DNA of 59,535 bases from Microcaldota archaeon (GCA_022627495.1 JAKEGJ010000011.1:1-59535), one strand, 5' to 3'; counted from the first letter of the stretch, positions 8,258-16,247 are shown. Program-made: numbers and translations. The notes: generated by a model from the letters alone, not told the origin.

Positions 8258-9115
8258 TTATCTGCTGGCGTAAAGGCTGTCGCGGCCGTTGGGCTCAATC
8301 AGCAGGGAGGCGCTCCCGCCTGCTGAACTGGCATAATACGAGCCGGAATATATGATGAATGCGCCGTTGCCGCGCCTCGTAATCACTTCCCCCCGTGAAT
8401 TGAGCGGGAAGATGTACGCGTTCGTGTAATTGGTCGTGACGCCGTTGTTGTTGAATGTGCCGGCCTCCACGATGAAATTGACGCGCGCCATCTCCTGCCC
8501 TGTCAGCGCGCGGACATATGCCGCGAACTCGTTTAGATTCACTGTCCTTACGCCGGCTCCGGGCGCAGAAGGCTCGCTGTCCCTTTCCCGTGGAAATATG
8601 ATATTCAGGCTTCTCCTATTCTCGCGCGGCAGAAGCGTTACCAGGAAACGCGCTTCGCCAGGCACCAATACGGAGTTCGCATACCTGCCATTCGTAGTTG
8701 CAAGCGGGCCTGTCCCGCCCATCTCGACCGGCAATTCTTCCGGCTCCCTATACCGTGCGGTCTTGGTGTTCAGGTCCGCAAGCCTCTGGTCCAGCCTCAC
8801 GATGTTCAGCGTCCTGCCGCCAATCTCTATGGTAGTCGCGGTAGGCGAAATGGCCGACGTCGTGGAAATCGATGAATAATCCGAAGGCGTTGTGGACCTG
8901 CTCCCTGAAGCTCCCGCTGTTGCGGAGCTATTCTGGCTAACATTATTGCCTGGCCTTGCCTGCGCCCCCGCAAGTCCGGATGCGCAGCCTCCGAGGCCGA
9001 CAAGCGCCACGCCCACAAGCGCCGCCTCCTTCATCCTGGCCCAGAACCTGGACGGCGGCCTGGCCTTTTCATGAGCATTTGCCAATCTTTCCTGACCATG
9101 GTCAAGCTTTTTCAT
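8258..9115 (-). CDS. Predicted lipoprotein
   Basis: 285 residues from the ATG at 9115, preceded by the Shine-Dalgarno GGGTGGG; a GTG three codons upstream is less likely. The N-terminus is basic, then comes a hydrophobic helix ending LVGLGGC-ASG, a lipobox with the acceptor Cys at about residue 44. A Ser/Thr-rich linker follows (about 50-95), then a beta-rich domain. The Lys/Arg-rich segment before the helix is long for a signal peptide. Likely anchored on the outer face of the cytoplasmic membrane. Function unknown. Confidence 0.6.
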   Translation of the reverse strand: MKKLDHGQERLANAHEKARPPSRFWARMKEAALVGVALVGLGGCASGLAGAQARPGNNVSQNSSATAGASGSRSTTPSDYSSISTTSAISPTATTIEIGGRTLNIVRLDQRLADLNTKTARYREPEELPVEMGGTGPLATTNGRYANSVLVPGEARFLVTLLPRENRRSLNIIFPRERDSEPSAPGAGVRTVNLNEFAAYVRALTGQEMARVNFIVEAGTFNNNGVTTNYTNAYIFPLNSRGEVITRRGNGAFIIYSGSYYASSAGGSASLLIEPNGRDSLYASR

Positions 9116-9177
9116 GTTTCCCACCCGTATGTACTGCTACAAAACTTATTAAAAAAGTGAGCTTTTCGCACAGTTTT

Positions 9178-9221
9178 TTGTGAAAATATACGCATATTGA
9201 CGTATTTGTAATTTTTCACAA
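9178..9221. promoter_or_regulatory. Nested inverted repeat with TTGTGAAAA / TTTTCACAA arms
   Basis: Perfect 9-bp arms TTGTGAAAA (9178-9186) and TTTTCACAA (9213-9221) flank a 26-base spacer that holds a smaller inverted pair ATACG/CGTAT. It lies in the 245-base AT-rich gap between the lipoprotein gene and the next minus-strand gene. TTTTTCACA occurs once more at 9843-9851, upstream of that next gene. A regulator-binding site is the likeliest reading; a hairpin is possible. No gene is seen in 9116-9360. Confidence 0.45.
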
Positions 9222-9360
9222 TTTATTTTATCCCCGTTTAATGTATCTCGTACTTTATTACAGTAAATCTAGCTATTTTTATACATATCCTTATAACTAC
9301 TCACACTAAATTTACATGCCTTCCCGTCATGCTCCGCCCATAATTGCATTGCCGCGGAAA

Positions 9361-9789
9361 TCACCAGATGAGCATCTGCCGTAGCATTGGCGGCTGGCTG
9401 AATGAACCCATAATCAATTTCGCCTCCTTGCGCCCGAGCAGTTCCGCCGCCTTGCCGGCATCCACGAAAATGAACCCCGCGCCCAAATCCGGTTGCGAAT
9501 CCAGGCCAATCGCGAAATTGTACTGGCGCGCCTTTCCATTGTCGAAAAAACCGAGGTACCTGACCTCGCCATCCAGGCCGAGTTTGTCCAATAGGGAGCC
9601 GATGGCCGCCCCTATCCCGTGCGGGCCGAGAACCTTTGCCGGCAGAGCGTTGTTTTCGCCAAGGACAATCATTCCGTCGAAAACCACGAAAAGCGCGACC
9701 GCGATGCTCTCTATGCTCCGTCTCCTGGCTATCGTCATCAGGAATCGTTCGAGCTTGGGGGTTATCTTCGTTTTCAGGTTCCTGGCCAT
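9361..9789 (-). CDS. Hypothetical protein, orphan
   Basis: 142 residues from the ATG at 9789 (MARNLKTKITPK). GGTG lies just before it, and a TATA box (TATATATAAT, 9806-9815) some 21-24 bases upstream, so the alternative start at 9822 is unlikely. The N-terminus is basic and predicted helical; the rest alternates helix and strand (IAVALFVVFDGMIVLGENNAL, FIFVDAGKAAELLG). No transmembrane anchor or signal is clear. I do not recognise the family. Both flanks are strikingly AT-rich compared with the rest of the window, which may point to an acquired gene. Confidence 0.55.
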   Translation of the reverse strand: MARNLKTKITPKLERFLMTIARRRSIESIAVALFVVFDGMIVLGENNALPAKVLGPHGIGAAIGSLLDKLGLDGEVRYLGFFDNGKARQYNFAIGLDSQPDLGAGFIFVDAGKAAELLGRKEAKLIMGSFSQPPMLRQMLIW

Positions 9790-10002
9790 TATTACACCAT
9801 TTTTGTATATATAATACAACAAACAATATTTAAAACTTGCTGTTTTTCACAGTATAATGAAATTTTTATACTAATTTTACATCAATTATGCTGATAAGTA
9901 GATAAAATCACATCTTATATCAAGCATTTTATAATATTAATGTTAAGTTATAACAAATATAAATTCATGTAAATCTAAGCCTATTTATGTGCCGGGGTGG
10001 CA
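9790..10002. other. AT-rich intergenic region
   Basis: About 210 bases, strongly AT-rich in an otherwise GC-rich window. It holds the TATA box of the gene at 9361-9789 and one TTTTTCACA motif (9843-9851). I see no gene, RNA or long repeat in it. It separates that gene from the 3' end of the metallo-hydrolase gene, so most of it is not needed as a promoter. Confidence 0.6.
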
Positions 10003-10776
10003 TCAGACGGCCAGTCTCATCCCGTCCCGTGCCGCAATCGTCTTCACTCCGCTTTCCCGCTCGATTTTTTCTGCTTCCTTGGCCGGGCCCAGTTTCAGCA
10101 GTTTCATGCCCATATGCGTCATGACGCACAACTTCGGGCGCGCCACCTTCAGAATTTCCGCCACTTCCCCGGTCCAAAGATGCCCGCCGTACTTGTCGGC
10201 CTCGGGCTTGATGCAGTTGACTATCAGGAGGTTGCACCCGGAGAAATCCCGCCCCAGCCTCTCCATGTACTCCGTATCGCTGATATGGCCGAGGATTTTC
10301 CCGTCCATTGCGAGCTTGAATCCGAATGCAGAGGGCTCCTCGTGCTTCATCGGGATGGCTTCGAGTGCGAATTCCCCGTGGCCGGTCTGGAATGTTTTTT
10401 TCTGGCCGAATTCAGGTATGTGCACGACGGCGGCCTTCGACTGGTGGTATCCGCTTATGCCCCTGTCGCCGGTCTCGTCGCCTGCGAGCGTGTCCCGGCT
10501 CCCTATGATGATGCCCTTCTTCTTCAGGCCGTAGTGCGACATGCCCTCAATCAGCGCCATGGCGTCGCTTACGTGGTCGATGTGGTCGTGCGTCACGATT
10601 ATGCCATCCAGAGTCAGCGGGTCCTGCCGGTTTTTCAGGCAATGGATGAGCGCTCCCGGCCCCGGGTCGACGTGGATGTTGGCCGATGGCGAATTAATCC
10701 TGAAGCCGCCTGTTCCCCTGGCCTGCTTGATGAGGTTGATGCGGCCGCCGCCTGTCCCGAGGAAGACGATTTCCAT
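10003..10776 (-). CDS. Metallo-beta-lactamase-fold hydrolase
   Basis: 257 residues. The metal-binding motif HDHIDH (in THDHIDHVSDA) is at about residues 62-67, with later ligands in MKHEE, HISDT and MTHMG, so both zinc sites look complete. The start MEIVFLGTGGGR is typical of the RNase Z / PhnP-like branch. The protein is shorter than RNase Z or KH-CPSF nucleases and lacks their extra domains, so phosphodiesterase or another small-substrate hydrolase is likelier. The exact substrate cannot be read. It is divergent from the glycosyltransferase gene across 54 bases. Confidence 0.85.
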   Translation of the reverse strand: MEIVFLGTGGGRINLIKQARGTGGFRINSPSANIHVDPGPGALIHCLKNRQDPLTLDGIIVTHDHIDHVSDAMALIEGMSHYGLKKKGIIIGSRDTLAGDETGDRGISGYHQSKAAVVHIPEFGQKKTFQTGHGEFALEAIPMKHEEPSAFGFKLAMDGKILGHISDTEYMERLGRDFSGCNLLIVNCIKPEADKYGGHLWTGEVAEILKVARPKLCVMTHMGMKLLKLGPAKEAEKIERESGVKTIAARDGMRLAV

Positions 10777-10830
10777 AACGGCAATTCGTTTACAAAGCCT
10801 AATAATTGTTATTCAGCAGATTGGCAATAT

Positions 10831-12030
10831 ATGGAAGGGCCTGTTTTCAGGAATTTACGCATCGCAGCCAACACCAGCTCGTCGACGGAGGCGTTCGCCA
10901 GGCGCACGAACGAGCTTTCGAGGTTCATCAGCGGTATCGGAAGGCAATGCTGCGAGCTCGAGCGTTGCATCGGGGGCAGGCGCTCGCTCCACCTCATCAA
11001 GGCGCATCCCGAGCTTCGCGAACGCTCGAGGGAGGGCAATGTCAGGAGATTCACCCTGCCCCTGCTGGAGACAATCGGGACGACGAACCCGAACAACATA
11101 TACCGGAAAGCCAGAACCCTGGATGAGCTTCAGGACGCGTTCGCCCCGCTTATCGCTGAAATGGCCCGGATTATCCAAAGCGTCGATGTGGTGCTCCTCG
11201 GCGGGACCTATTTCGTCCCGTGGTGCCTGCTGCAGGCCGCAAGGCAGCAGCGGAAGCCGGTGGTCCTCTGCTACGCCGGCATCCTCAGTATGGAAATCCG
11301 GCATCTTCCGGAAGAGATGCAGGGGACGCTCAAACTAATGGAGAAGGATTTCTACGACCCCCGGATATTCTACATATTCCCCTCCGAACTCACGCGAAGG
11401 ACGGTACAGCAGATATTCGGCAACACCCTGCAAAAAAGCGAAGTAGTTTACAACGGCGTGCCCCCGGAATTCCTCGCTTATTCGGAAAATCCGGAAAAAG
11501 AGGTCCCGATAGCATTCGTGGGCAGGAACACTTCGGTCAAGAACCCCGAATTCCTCCTGGGCCTGGCCGGCGCACTCCGTTCGAAAGGGAGCACCCACCG
11601 GATTCATATGGTCACATCTGCAGACCCCAATAACTCGCTTATCAGGGAGCTGCGCAAGGCCGGAGTAATAATACTCGAGCCGATGGATACGGGCAGGCTC
11701 GCGGATTTCTACCGCTCAGCCAGCGTCATAGTCAGCCCCTCGAAGTTCGAAACATATGGCAATGTACCCCTCGAATCCGTGAGCACCGGAACGCCGGCCC
11801 TAATATCTCCCGGCATGGGCGTCGGCGAGGTATTCCGCATGCTCGGCATCGGCGGCTATATCACCGCATTCGACGACCCGCTTCAGGTTGCTGAGAGGGC
11901 GGATTCCATCATCCGGACGAACGAATCGGTACCCAATGAAGTCCGGGAGCGCATACGGAAGGACCTCAGCTGGAACCAGGCAATCCTGAGGTATCTGGAG
12001 ATATGCGAAGTCCAGGCCAAGGCGGCCTGA
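10831..12030 (+). CDS. Glycosyltransferase, GT-B fold (GT4-like)
   Basis: 399 residues from the ATG at 10831; the in-frame sequence upstream is the antisense of the metallo-hydrolase gene. The C-terminal half shows the GT4 pattern: IAFVGRNTSVKNPEFLLGL (donor-domain entry), then PSKFETYGNVPLESVSTG with the E-x7-E motif that holds the nucleotide sugar. The N-terminal half, with VVLLGGTYFVPW, is the acceptor domain. No membrane helix is seen. Likely transfers a sugar to a surface glycan, lipid or protein. The substrate is unknown and no neighbour belongs to a glycan cluster. Confidence 0.82.
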   Translation: MEGPVFRNLRIAANTSSSTEAFARRTNELSRFISGIGRQCCELERCIGGRRSLHLIKAHPELRERSREGNVRRFTLPLLETIGTTNPNNIYRKARTLDELQDAFAPLIAEMARIIQSVDVVLLGGTYFVPWCLLQAARQQRKPVVLCYAGILSMEIRHLPEEMQGTLKLMEKDFYDPRIFYIFPSELTRRTVQQIFGNTLQKSEVVYNGVPPEFLAYSENPEKEVPIAFVGRNTSVKNPEFLLGLAGALRSKGSTHRIHMVTSADPNNSLIRELRKAGVIILEPMDTGRLADFYRSASVIVSPSKFETYGNVPLESVSTGTPALISPGMGVGEVFRMLGIGGYITAFDDPLQVAERADSIIRTNESVPNEVRERIRKDLSWNQAILRYLEICEVQAKAA

Positions 12031-12180
12031 CATAAACGTCACTACCCAATCGCTTTCGCTTTTTACCTGTGTAAGCGCAGCTTTTTCTTCTCTTTTTATG
12101 TGGCTCGCGACATTTTTCATTCCATAAAAGATAAACGGGCAGCATCCTCCCTTACTGTGCCGCCTTCCTAAAGCCATTTA

Positions 12181-12203
12181 ATGTGTATTCACATAATACA
12201 CAT
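12181..12203. promoter_or_regulatory. Palindromic operator upstream of vapBC
   Basis: ATGTGTATT (12181-12189) and AATACACAT (12195-12203) are perfect reverse complements separated by five bases. The palindrome ends 10 bases before the antitoxin ATG at 12214. Antitoxins of this ribbon-helix-helix kind bind such sites to repress their own operon. The 183-base gap before the operon (12031-12213) holds nothing else I can support. Confidence 0.7.
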
Positions 12204-12213
12204 AAGTGATAAT

Positions 12214-12453
12214 ATGGCAAACATGACATTGTCCATACCGGAAGACCTTTACCGGGAGATGCAGAGGCACTCGGAGATAAAGTGGAGCGAAGTGGCAAGG
12301 CAGGCATTCGAGCTGAAGATACGTGAGCTGCATTGGATGGATGAGGTGCTAAAAAGAAGCGAACTCTCCGAGGAAGATGCGGAGCGGATAGGCCATAGGG
12401 TCAAGCACGAAATCGCCAAACGATTTCTGAAAAAAGGGCATGGTGGACTATGA
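12214..12453 (+). CDS. vapB: VapB-type antitoxin, ribbon-helix-helix
   Basis: 79 residues. The N-terminus MTLSIPEDLYREMQRH followed by SEVARQAFE is a ribbon-helix-helix DNA-binding fold (strand, helix, helix). The rest is a charged helix that would wrap the toxin. The ATG at 12214 is chosen because it lies just after the palindromic operator and the GTGAT sequence; readings from 12181 would start inside the operator. It overlaps the toxin gene by 4 bp (12450-12453), so translation is coupled. It should neutralise the PIN toxin and repress the operon. Confidence 0.82.
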   Translation: MANMTLSIPEDLYREMQRHSEIKWSEVARQAFELKIRELHWMDEVLKRSELSEEDAERIGHRVKHEIAKRFLKKGHGGL

Positions 12454-12887
12454 AACCCAGATTAATCGTGAATACGAACAGGATAATTGCAGCTCTTATT
12501 CGGGATTCAAGTTCCAGAAAATTGCTGTATCATGCCGATATGGAGTTCCTCGGGATTCGATTCAGCGAACTCGAAATTGGACGGCACACGGCATTTATTC
12601 TGGATAAAGCCAAAATCAGCGAGGCGGAACTAGACGCAATCCTAGCCAAAATTACCGCAAGAATAGTTTTCCTTGATGATGAACTGATACGCCTTCATAT
12701 GGAAGAAGCCGGGAAGATCATGTCGCATATCGACCCGGATGACACCCCCTTCATCGCCGCGGCCCTTGCTACCGGGGCCGACATCTGGAGCGATGACGCG
12801 CATTTCATGAAACAGAAAAGAATTAAGGTCTGGAAAACCGCGGATTTGGCAGGGCTGCTGGAAAATAGCGCTAGCGAACCGCCCTGA
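12450..12887 (+). CDS. vapC: PIN-domain toxin, VapC-like (PIN_2 type)
   Basis: 145 residues. PIN nucleases cleave RNA with a cluster of acidic residues. Seen here: E at about 41-42 (SELEIG) and the DPDDTPFIAAAL and WSDDAHF blocks, which supply the later acids. The first strand reads RLIVNTNRIIAAL where most PIN proteins have D-T-N, so the first catalytic Asp is Asn. This may be a feature of the subfamily or mean weak activity. The tail of the gene overlaps the convergent tRNA thiolase gene by 17 bp. Confidence 0.82.
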   Translation: MKPRLIVNTNRIIAALIRDSSSRKLLYHADMEFLGIRFSELEIGRHTAFILDKAKISEAELDAILAKITARIVFLDDELIRLHMEEAGKIMSHIDPDDTPFIAAALATGADIWSDDAHFMKQKRIKVWKTADLAGLLENSASEPP

Positions 12888-13869
12888 CTCTCCTGCAGAA
12901 CATGCACATGCCACCCGAGCACGGCTCGCCGCACCCCGAGCATTCGGCCAAGGGCGCGCCAGCGCCATATTTCATCCTGAGCCCGCCTTCCATGTCCAGA
13001 AAAGCGTTCACAATCTTGAATTTCGTTCCGGGATAGCGCTCTTCGGTCTCGTTCAGCATCTTCCGCACATGCCCCCGGAAGGCGAATCGCGCATAAGGGC
13101 ATTCGACATGCTCGATATCGATTCCTTTCACCATCGCATAAATGGCGTTCTCCTTTTCTGGAGTCAGCATGAGCGGACGTATCCTCGGGACGAATCGCGT
13201 GTTTTTTGAAACCGGCTCGTTCAGGCGCGCCAGCCTCGCGGGCTCGTTGCGCATGATGTTCATCATGACCGTCTGCGCCATGTCGTCGAGATTGTGGCCG
13301 AGCGCGAGCTTTGTCGCCTTCAACTCCCGGGCACCCTTGTTGAGAAGATATCTGCGAACCACGCCGCAATGCGTGCAGGGCAGGGGATTGGCGGCATCCG
13401 GTTTCCGGCCACCGGCATCCGGCCCCCAGACGCCGGCATCGGGTTTCCGGTTCCGGGTTTCGTCCTTAACCATCTGGTCGAGGGTCCTGCCCGTTTCTTT
13501 GTCGAACCGAAGAACCGCCTGCTCGATGCCCAGTTTCTCGCATTCGGCGCGCGCAATCCCGAGCGTGCGGGCGCGGTAACCCTTTATGCCCTCGTCAATC
13601 GTCAGTGCGACAATCTCGAACGGAAGGTCCTTACGGAGCTGGGCGAGCGAATGCAGGAGGACCGTGCTGTCCTTCCCGCCGGAAAGCCCTACTGCCACCC
13701 GATCGCCTTTCCGGAGCATCTTATGCGCCGTGAGCGTCTTCCGGAAGCGCTTGTCGAACATCCGGATGAAGTGCTCTTCGCAGAGGTGCTTCCGGGCGTA
13801 GTGCAGGAATATGGCGGGCTCCTTGCCGCAATGGCAGCGCGCTCCATCAATCCGCTCCAAGTCAGCCAC
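12871..13869 (-). CDS. ttuA: tRNA thiolation enzyme, TtuA/NcsA family
   Basis: PP-loop ATP pyrophosphatase that adenylates a tRNA uridine (U54 or U34) so that sulfur can replace its oxygen. I take the GTG at 13869 (332 residues); a TTG at 13878 is also possible. In order: N-terminal zinc knuckle (CHCG ... LCEEHF), the GLSGGKDST P-loop at about residues 61-69, the CTHCG pair plus a later Cys in VECPYA (the [4Fe-4S] ligands), and a C-terminal zinc finger CSGCGEPC ... CMFC. An in-frame insertion with repeated RKPDA sits just before CTHCG. The start overlaps the end of the ThiS-like gene, pairing enzyme and sulfur carrier. Confidence 0.9.
   Translation of the reverse strand: MADLERIDGARCHCGKEPAIFLHYARKHLCEEHFIRMFDKRFRKTLTAHKMLRKGDRVAVGLSGGKDSTVLLHSLAQLRKDLPFEIVALTIDEGIKGYRARTLGIARAECEKLGIEQAVLRFDKETGRTLDQMVKDETRNRKPDAGVWGPDAGGRKPDAANPLPCTHCGVVRRYLLNKGARELKATKLALGHNLDDMAQTVMMNIMRNEPARLARLNEPVSKNTRFVPRIRPLMLTPEKENAIYAMVKGIDIEHVECPYARFAFRGHVRKMLNETEERYPGTKFKIVNAFLDMEGGLRMKYGAGAPLAECSGCGEPCSGGMCMFCRRVRAVR
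13395..13470. repeat. Degenerate short repeat inside ttuA
   Basis: On the plus strand three units of the form GGCATCCGGTTTCCGG (with variants) follow one another and end in GGTTCCGGGTTTCG. In the protein they give the RKPDAG / GPDAGG / RKPDAA stretch between the ATPase core and the CTHCG motif. Similar AACCC-type repeats lie in three other genes of the window. Confidence 0.6.
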
Positions 13870-14050
13870 CGAAAACAACCTTTATCACTTCGACCCTGTC
13901 CGATGCGAGGAGCGGCCTGGTCTCGGGCGCCAGCCTGCCGTTCACTTTCACGACCACTTCTTCGCGCATGACGCCCAGCTTTTTCAGGAGCGATGCGACA
14001 TCGCCCGAAAAGCGCATCCTCTTTTTTTTGTTGTCGAAAACGAGTTCCAT
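13862..14050 (-). CDS. Ubiquitin-like sulfur carrier (ThiS/MoaD/SAMP family)
   Basis: 62 residues from the ATG at 14050, preceded by GGAGAGAGGA; longer readings upstream would enter the enolase gene. The sequence MELVFDNKKKRMRF ... VVVKVNGRLAP ... VEVIKVVFGG is a beta-grasp fold that ends exactly in Gly-Gly. The C-terminal Gly-Gly is activated as a thiocarboxylate. Its stop lies inside the first codons of ttuA, so it most likely delivers sulfur for tRNA 2-thiolation (TtuB role). Protein modification of the SAMP type is also possible. Confidence 0.82.
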   Translation of the reverse strand: MELVFDNKKKRMRFSGDVASLLKKLGVMREEVVVKVNGRLAPETRPLLASDRVEVIKVVFGG

Positions 14051-14130
14051 TCCTCTCTCCTCAGGTGAGCAATTGTCAGATAGGCTAAATAATGGGTGAG
14101 TTTTTATCTTTTGCCCGATACTAGGCATGC

Positions 14131-15357
14131 ATGAAAATCGCATCCGTATGGGCACGCGAGATACTCGATTCCAGGGGCAACCCGACCGTAGAAGTCGAAG
14201 TGGCGACTGAAGCCGTCCTCGCAAGCGCCGCAGCGCCAAGCGGCGCATCCACGGGCACGCACGAGGCGGTGGAGCTCCGCGACGGCGGAAAGCGCTACAT
14301 GGGAAAAGGCGTGCTGCAGGCGGTCCAGAACGTCAACGAAATCATCGCCCCCGGGATAATCGGGATGGACGTATCCGACCAGGGCGCAATAGATTATCGG
14401 CTGAAAGAGCTTGACGGAACGAAAGGCAAGAGCCGTCTCGGAGCGAATGCCATGGTGGCGACGTCGATGGCGGTATTGCGCGCAGCCGCAGCCACTGAAG
14501 GCAAGATGCTCCACGAATATCTGGGGGGAAACATCCTGCCCGTACCCATGTTCAACATAGTAAACGGGGGCAAGCATGCCGGCAGCGGCCTCGCGGTGCA
14601 GGAATTCATGATAATCCCGCAGGCTGAGCTGTTTGGCGAACGCCTGCGGATGGCGAGCGAGATATACCACGTCCTCGGAAAACAGCTGGCCGGCAAGCTC
14701 GGCCCGGCGGCCCGGAACGTAGGGGACGAGGGCGGCTATGCGCCGCAGATTGACAATACCTACAAGGCGCTTGACGAGATTGTAAGCGCGATAGAGGAAG
14801 CGGGCTATGACGGCATATGCGCGCTCGCGCTGGACGCGGCTGCATCGTCCTTCTACGACGAGAAGGCCGGCACCTATAAAATAGACGGGAAGGAGCTGAA
14901 AGAGCCGGACATGGTGGACTATTATGCCGACCTTGCTAAGGCTTATCCGATTAAGAGCATCGAGGACCCGTTCTTCGAGGAAAGCTTCGAAGCCTTCGCC
15001 GCGCTCCATAAGGCACTGCCGCAGACGCAAATCGTCGGCGACGACCTGGTCGTCACGAACGTAGCGCGCCTCGCCCAGGCCATCGACATGCGTTCCATCA
15101 ACGCCCTCCTCCTGAAAGTCAACCAGATTGGCACAATCAGCGAAGCGATGGATGCAGTGCGCATGTGCCGGGAGCACAAGCTTAATGTCATCGTGAGCCA
15201 CCGCTCCGGGGAGACCGAGGACTGCTTCATCGCTGATTTCACCGTGGGCATCAACGCCGGACAAATCAAGACCGGCGCGCCTGCGCGCGGCGAGCGCACG
15301 GCCAAGTACAACCAGCTCCTGCGCATAGAGGAAAAGATGCTGGCCGGGCAGGAATGA
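14131..15357 (+). CDS. eno: Enolase
   Basis: Converts 2-phosphoglycerate to phosphoenolpyruvate. 408 residues. Seen: EILDSRGNPTVEVEV at the N-terminus, the SGASTGTHEA loop, NGGKHAGSGLAVQEFMI, DEGGYAP, the metal ligands in ALDAAAS and SIEDPFFEE and then GDD, the catalytic Lys in LKVNQIGT, and SHRSGETED. All catalytic residues look intact. A TATA-like TTTTTATCTTTT at 14101-14112 lies 20-25 bases before the ATG. The product also feeds the large aromatic amino-acid operon further on in this window. Confidence 0.97.
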   Translation: MKIASVWAREILDSRGNPTVEVEVATEAVLASAAAPSGASTGTHEAVELRDGGKRYMGKGVLQAVQNVNEIIAPGIIGMDVSDQGAIDYRLKELDGTKGKSRLGANAMVATSMAVLRAAAATEGKMLHEYLGGNILPVPMFNIVNGGKHAGSGLAVQEFMIIPQAELFGERLRMASEIYHVLGKQLAGKLGPAARNVGDEGGYAPQIDNTYKALDEIVSAIEEAGYDGICALALDAAASSFYDEKAGTYKIDGKELKEPDMVDYYADLAKAYPIKSIEDPFFEESFEAFAALHKALPQTQIVGDDLVVTNVARLAQAIDMRSINALLLKVNQIGTISEAMDAVRMCREHKLNVIVSHRSGETEDCFIADFTVGINAGQIKTGAPARGERTAKYNQLLRIEEKMLAGQE

Positions 15358-15415
15358 GCCGGAATCGTCATGTTTATATTTGTTATGTTATAGAAAGTGT
15401 AATCGGGTATACATC

Positions 15416-15856
15416 ATGAGGAAACTTTTACAACCAATTCCAATCCAGGAAATCGAGCGCAGAAAGCCATCGGTCTCGCTTGCCCCGCTTCTTGAAGAGG
15501 GCAGCATGGCCAAGGTGAAAAAAGCTCCCAAGGCAGCGGTCAAGGCCGAGGTGAAACGGGAAAGCAAAGAGCCGAAGAAAAAGGGCCTTTCCGCGCAGCA
15601 GTATGCAGCGATATTATCCTTCGTCCTGATGGTCACCGCCATCCTCTCCCAGGCTACGGCCATAATCGGCTGTACATCATCCACGCTCAAAGAGCATCAG
15701 GACGCCGCGCCGGTAGTCACCACCGTCAATTCCATGGACAAGGGCGACTCCCAATCCAATGCGACCGCCCCCATGATTGCGCCAAAACCGCCTCAACCGG
15801 AGTCAGTCAAGCCGGTTCCGAATCCGAACGGCCGGCTGAATCAGACGTCTCCCTGA
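15416..15856 (+). CDS. Small Lys-rich single-pass membrane protein
   Basis: 146 residues from the ATG at 15416. The N-terminal 70 residues are very rich in Lys, Glu and Ala (KKAPKAAVKAEVKRESKEPKKK). One hydrophobic helix follows (ILSFVLMVTAILSQATAIIG, about 82-101), then a Pro/Asn/Ser-rich tail of about 45 residues ending in NGRLNQTSP. This fits a basic cytosolic part, one membrane pass and a short disordered outer tail. No family recognised. A TATA-like TTTATATTT lies at about 15372-15380. An internal ATG at 15506 (MAKVKK) is the alternative start. Confidence 0.6.
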   Translation: MRKLLQPIPIQEIERRKPSVSLAPLLEEGSMAKVKKAPKAAVKAEVKRESKEPKKKGLSAQQYAAILSFVLMVTAILSQATAIIGCTSSTLKEHQDAAPVVTTVNSMDKGDSQSNATAPMIAPKPPQPESVKPVPNPNGRLNQTSP

Positions 15857-15894
15857 CCGGAATCGCATTCCTTGAAGGCGAAATCCTGGCGTTC

Positions 15895-16167
15895 CTACCA
15901 AATCCTCAGGCCGCCGCTCAGAAAGACTATCACCAGGAGATAGACCGGGGCGCAGCAGAGGATGCCCAGCAAATCGACGGGCGAAAGGCCCTTCTCGCAG
16001 ATGTTGCCGACGTATCCGGTCGCGGTCCCCGCCTGGCAGCTGAAATGTATCATGAGAAGGACTATCACTATGCACGCCAGCCAGAACAGGCCGCCCCCCG
16101 CCTGCTCTTTCTGGATGACTATCCTTGGTCCGTCCTGGGTTTCCATGCCCTCCATCTCGGACCCCAT
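15895..16167 (-). CDS. Small two-pass membrane protein
   Basis: 90 residues from the ATG at 16167 (MGSEMEGMETQDG). Two hydrophobic helices: LFWLACIVIVLLMIHFSC and LLGILCCAPVYLLVIVFL, joined by a loop with Cys and Gly. The N-terminal 25 residues are acidic and polar. A TATA-like TTTTTTAAATG lies at about 16196-16206. It is divergent from the TPR-AAA gene across 80 bases. No family recognised. Confidence 0.6.
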   Translation of the reverse strand: MGSEMEGMETQDGPRIVIQKEQAGGGLFWLACIVIVLLMIHFSCQAGTATGYVGNICEKGLSPVDLLGILCCAPVYLLVIVFLSGGLRIW

Positions 16168-16247
16168 ATTTTTATTCCGATTGGCCTCACCAGCATTTAA
16201 AAAATTAGCCTTACATCGATATTCAATCCCAGATACGAGTGAAGAAG

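Noticed and set aside
9997-10830. 278-codon N-terminal extension of the glycosyltransferase
   Set aside because: It is the reverse of the metallo-hydrolase gene. The ATG at 10831 starts where the GT fold begins.
14104-15264. 386-codon minus-strand reading across enolase
   Set aside because: It is the antisense of a clear enolase gene and its translation resembles no family. GC-rich codon use keeps the opposite frame open.
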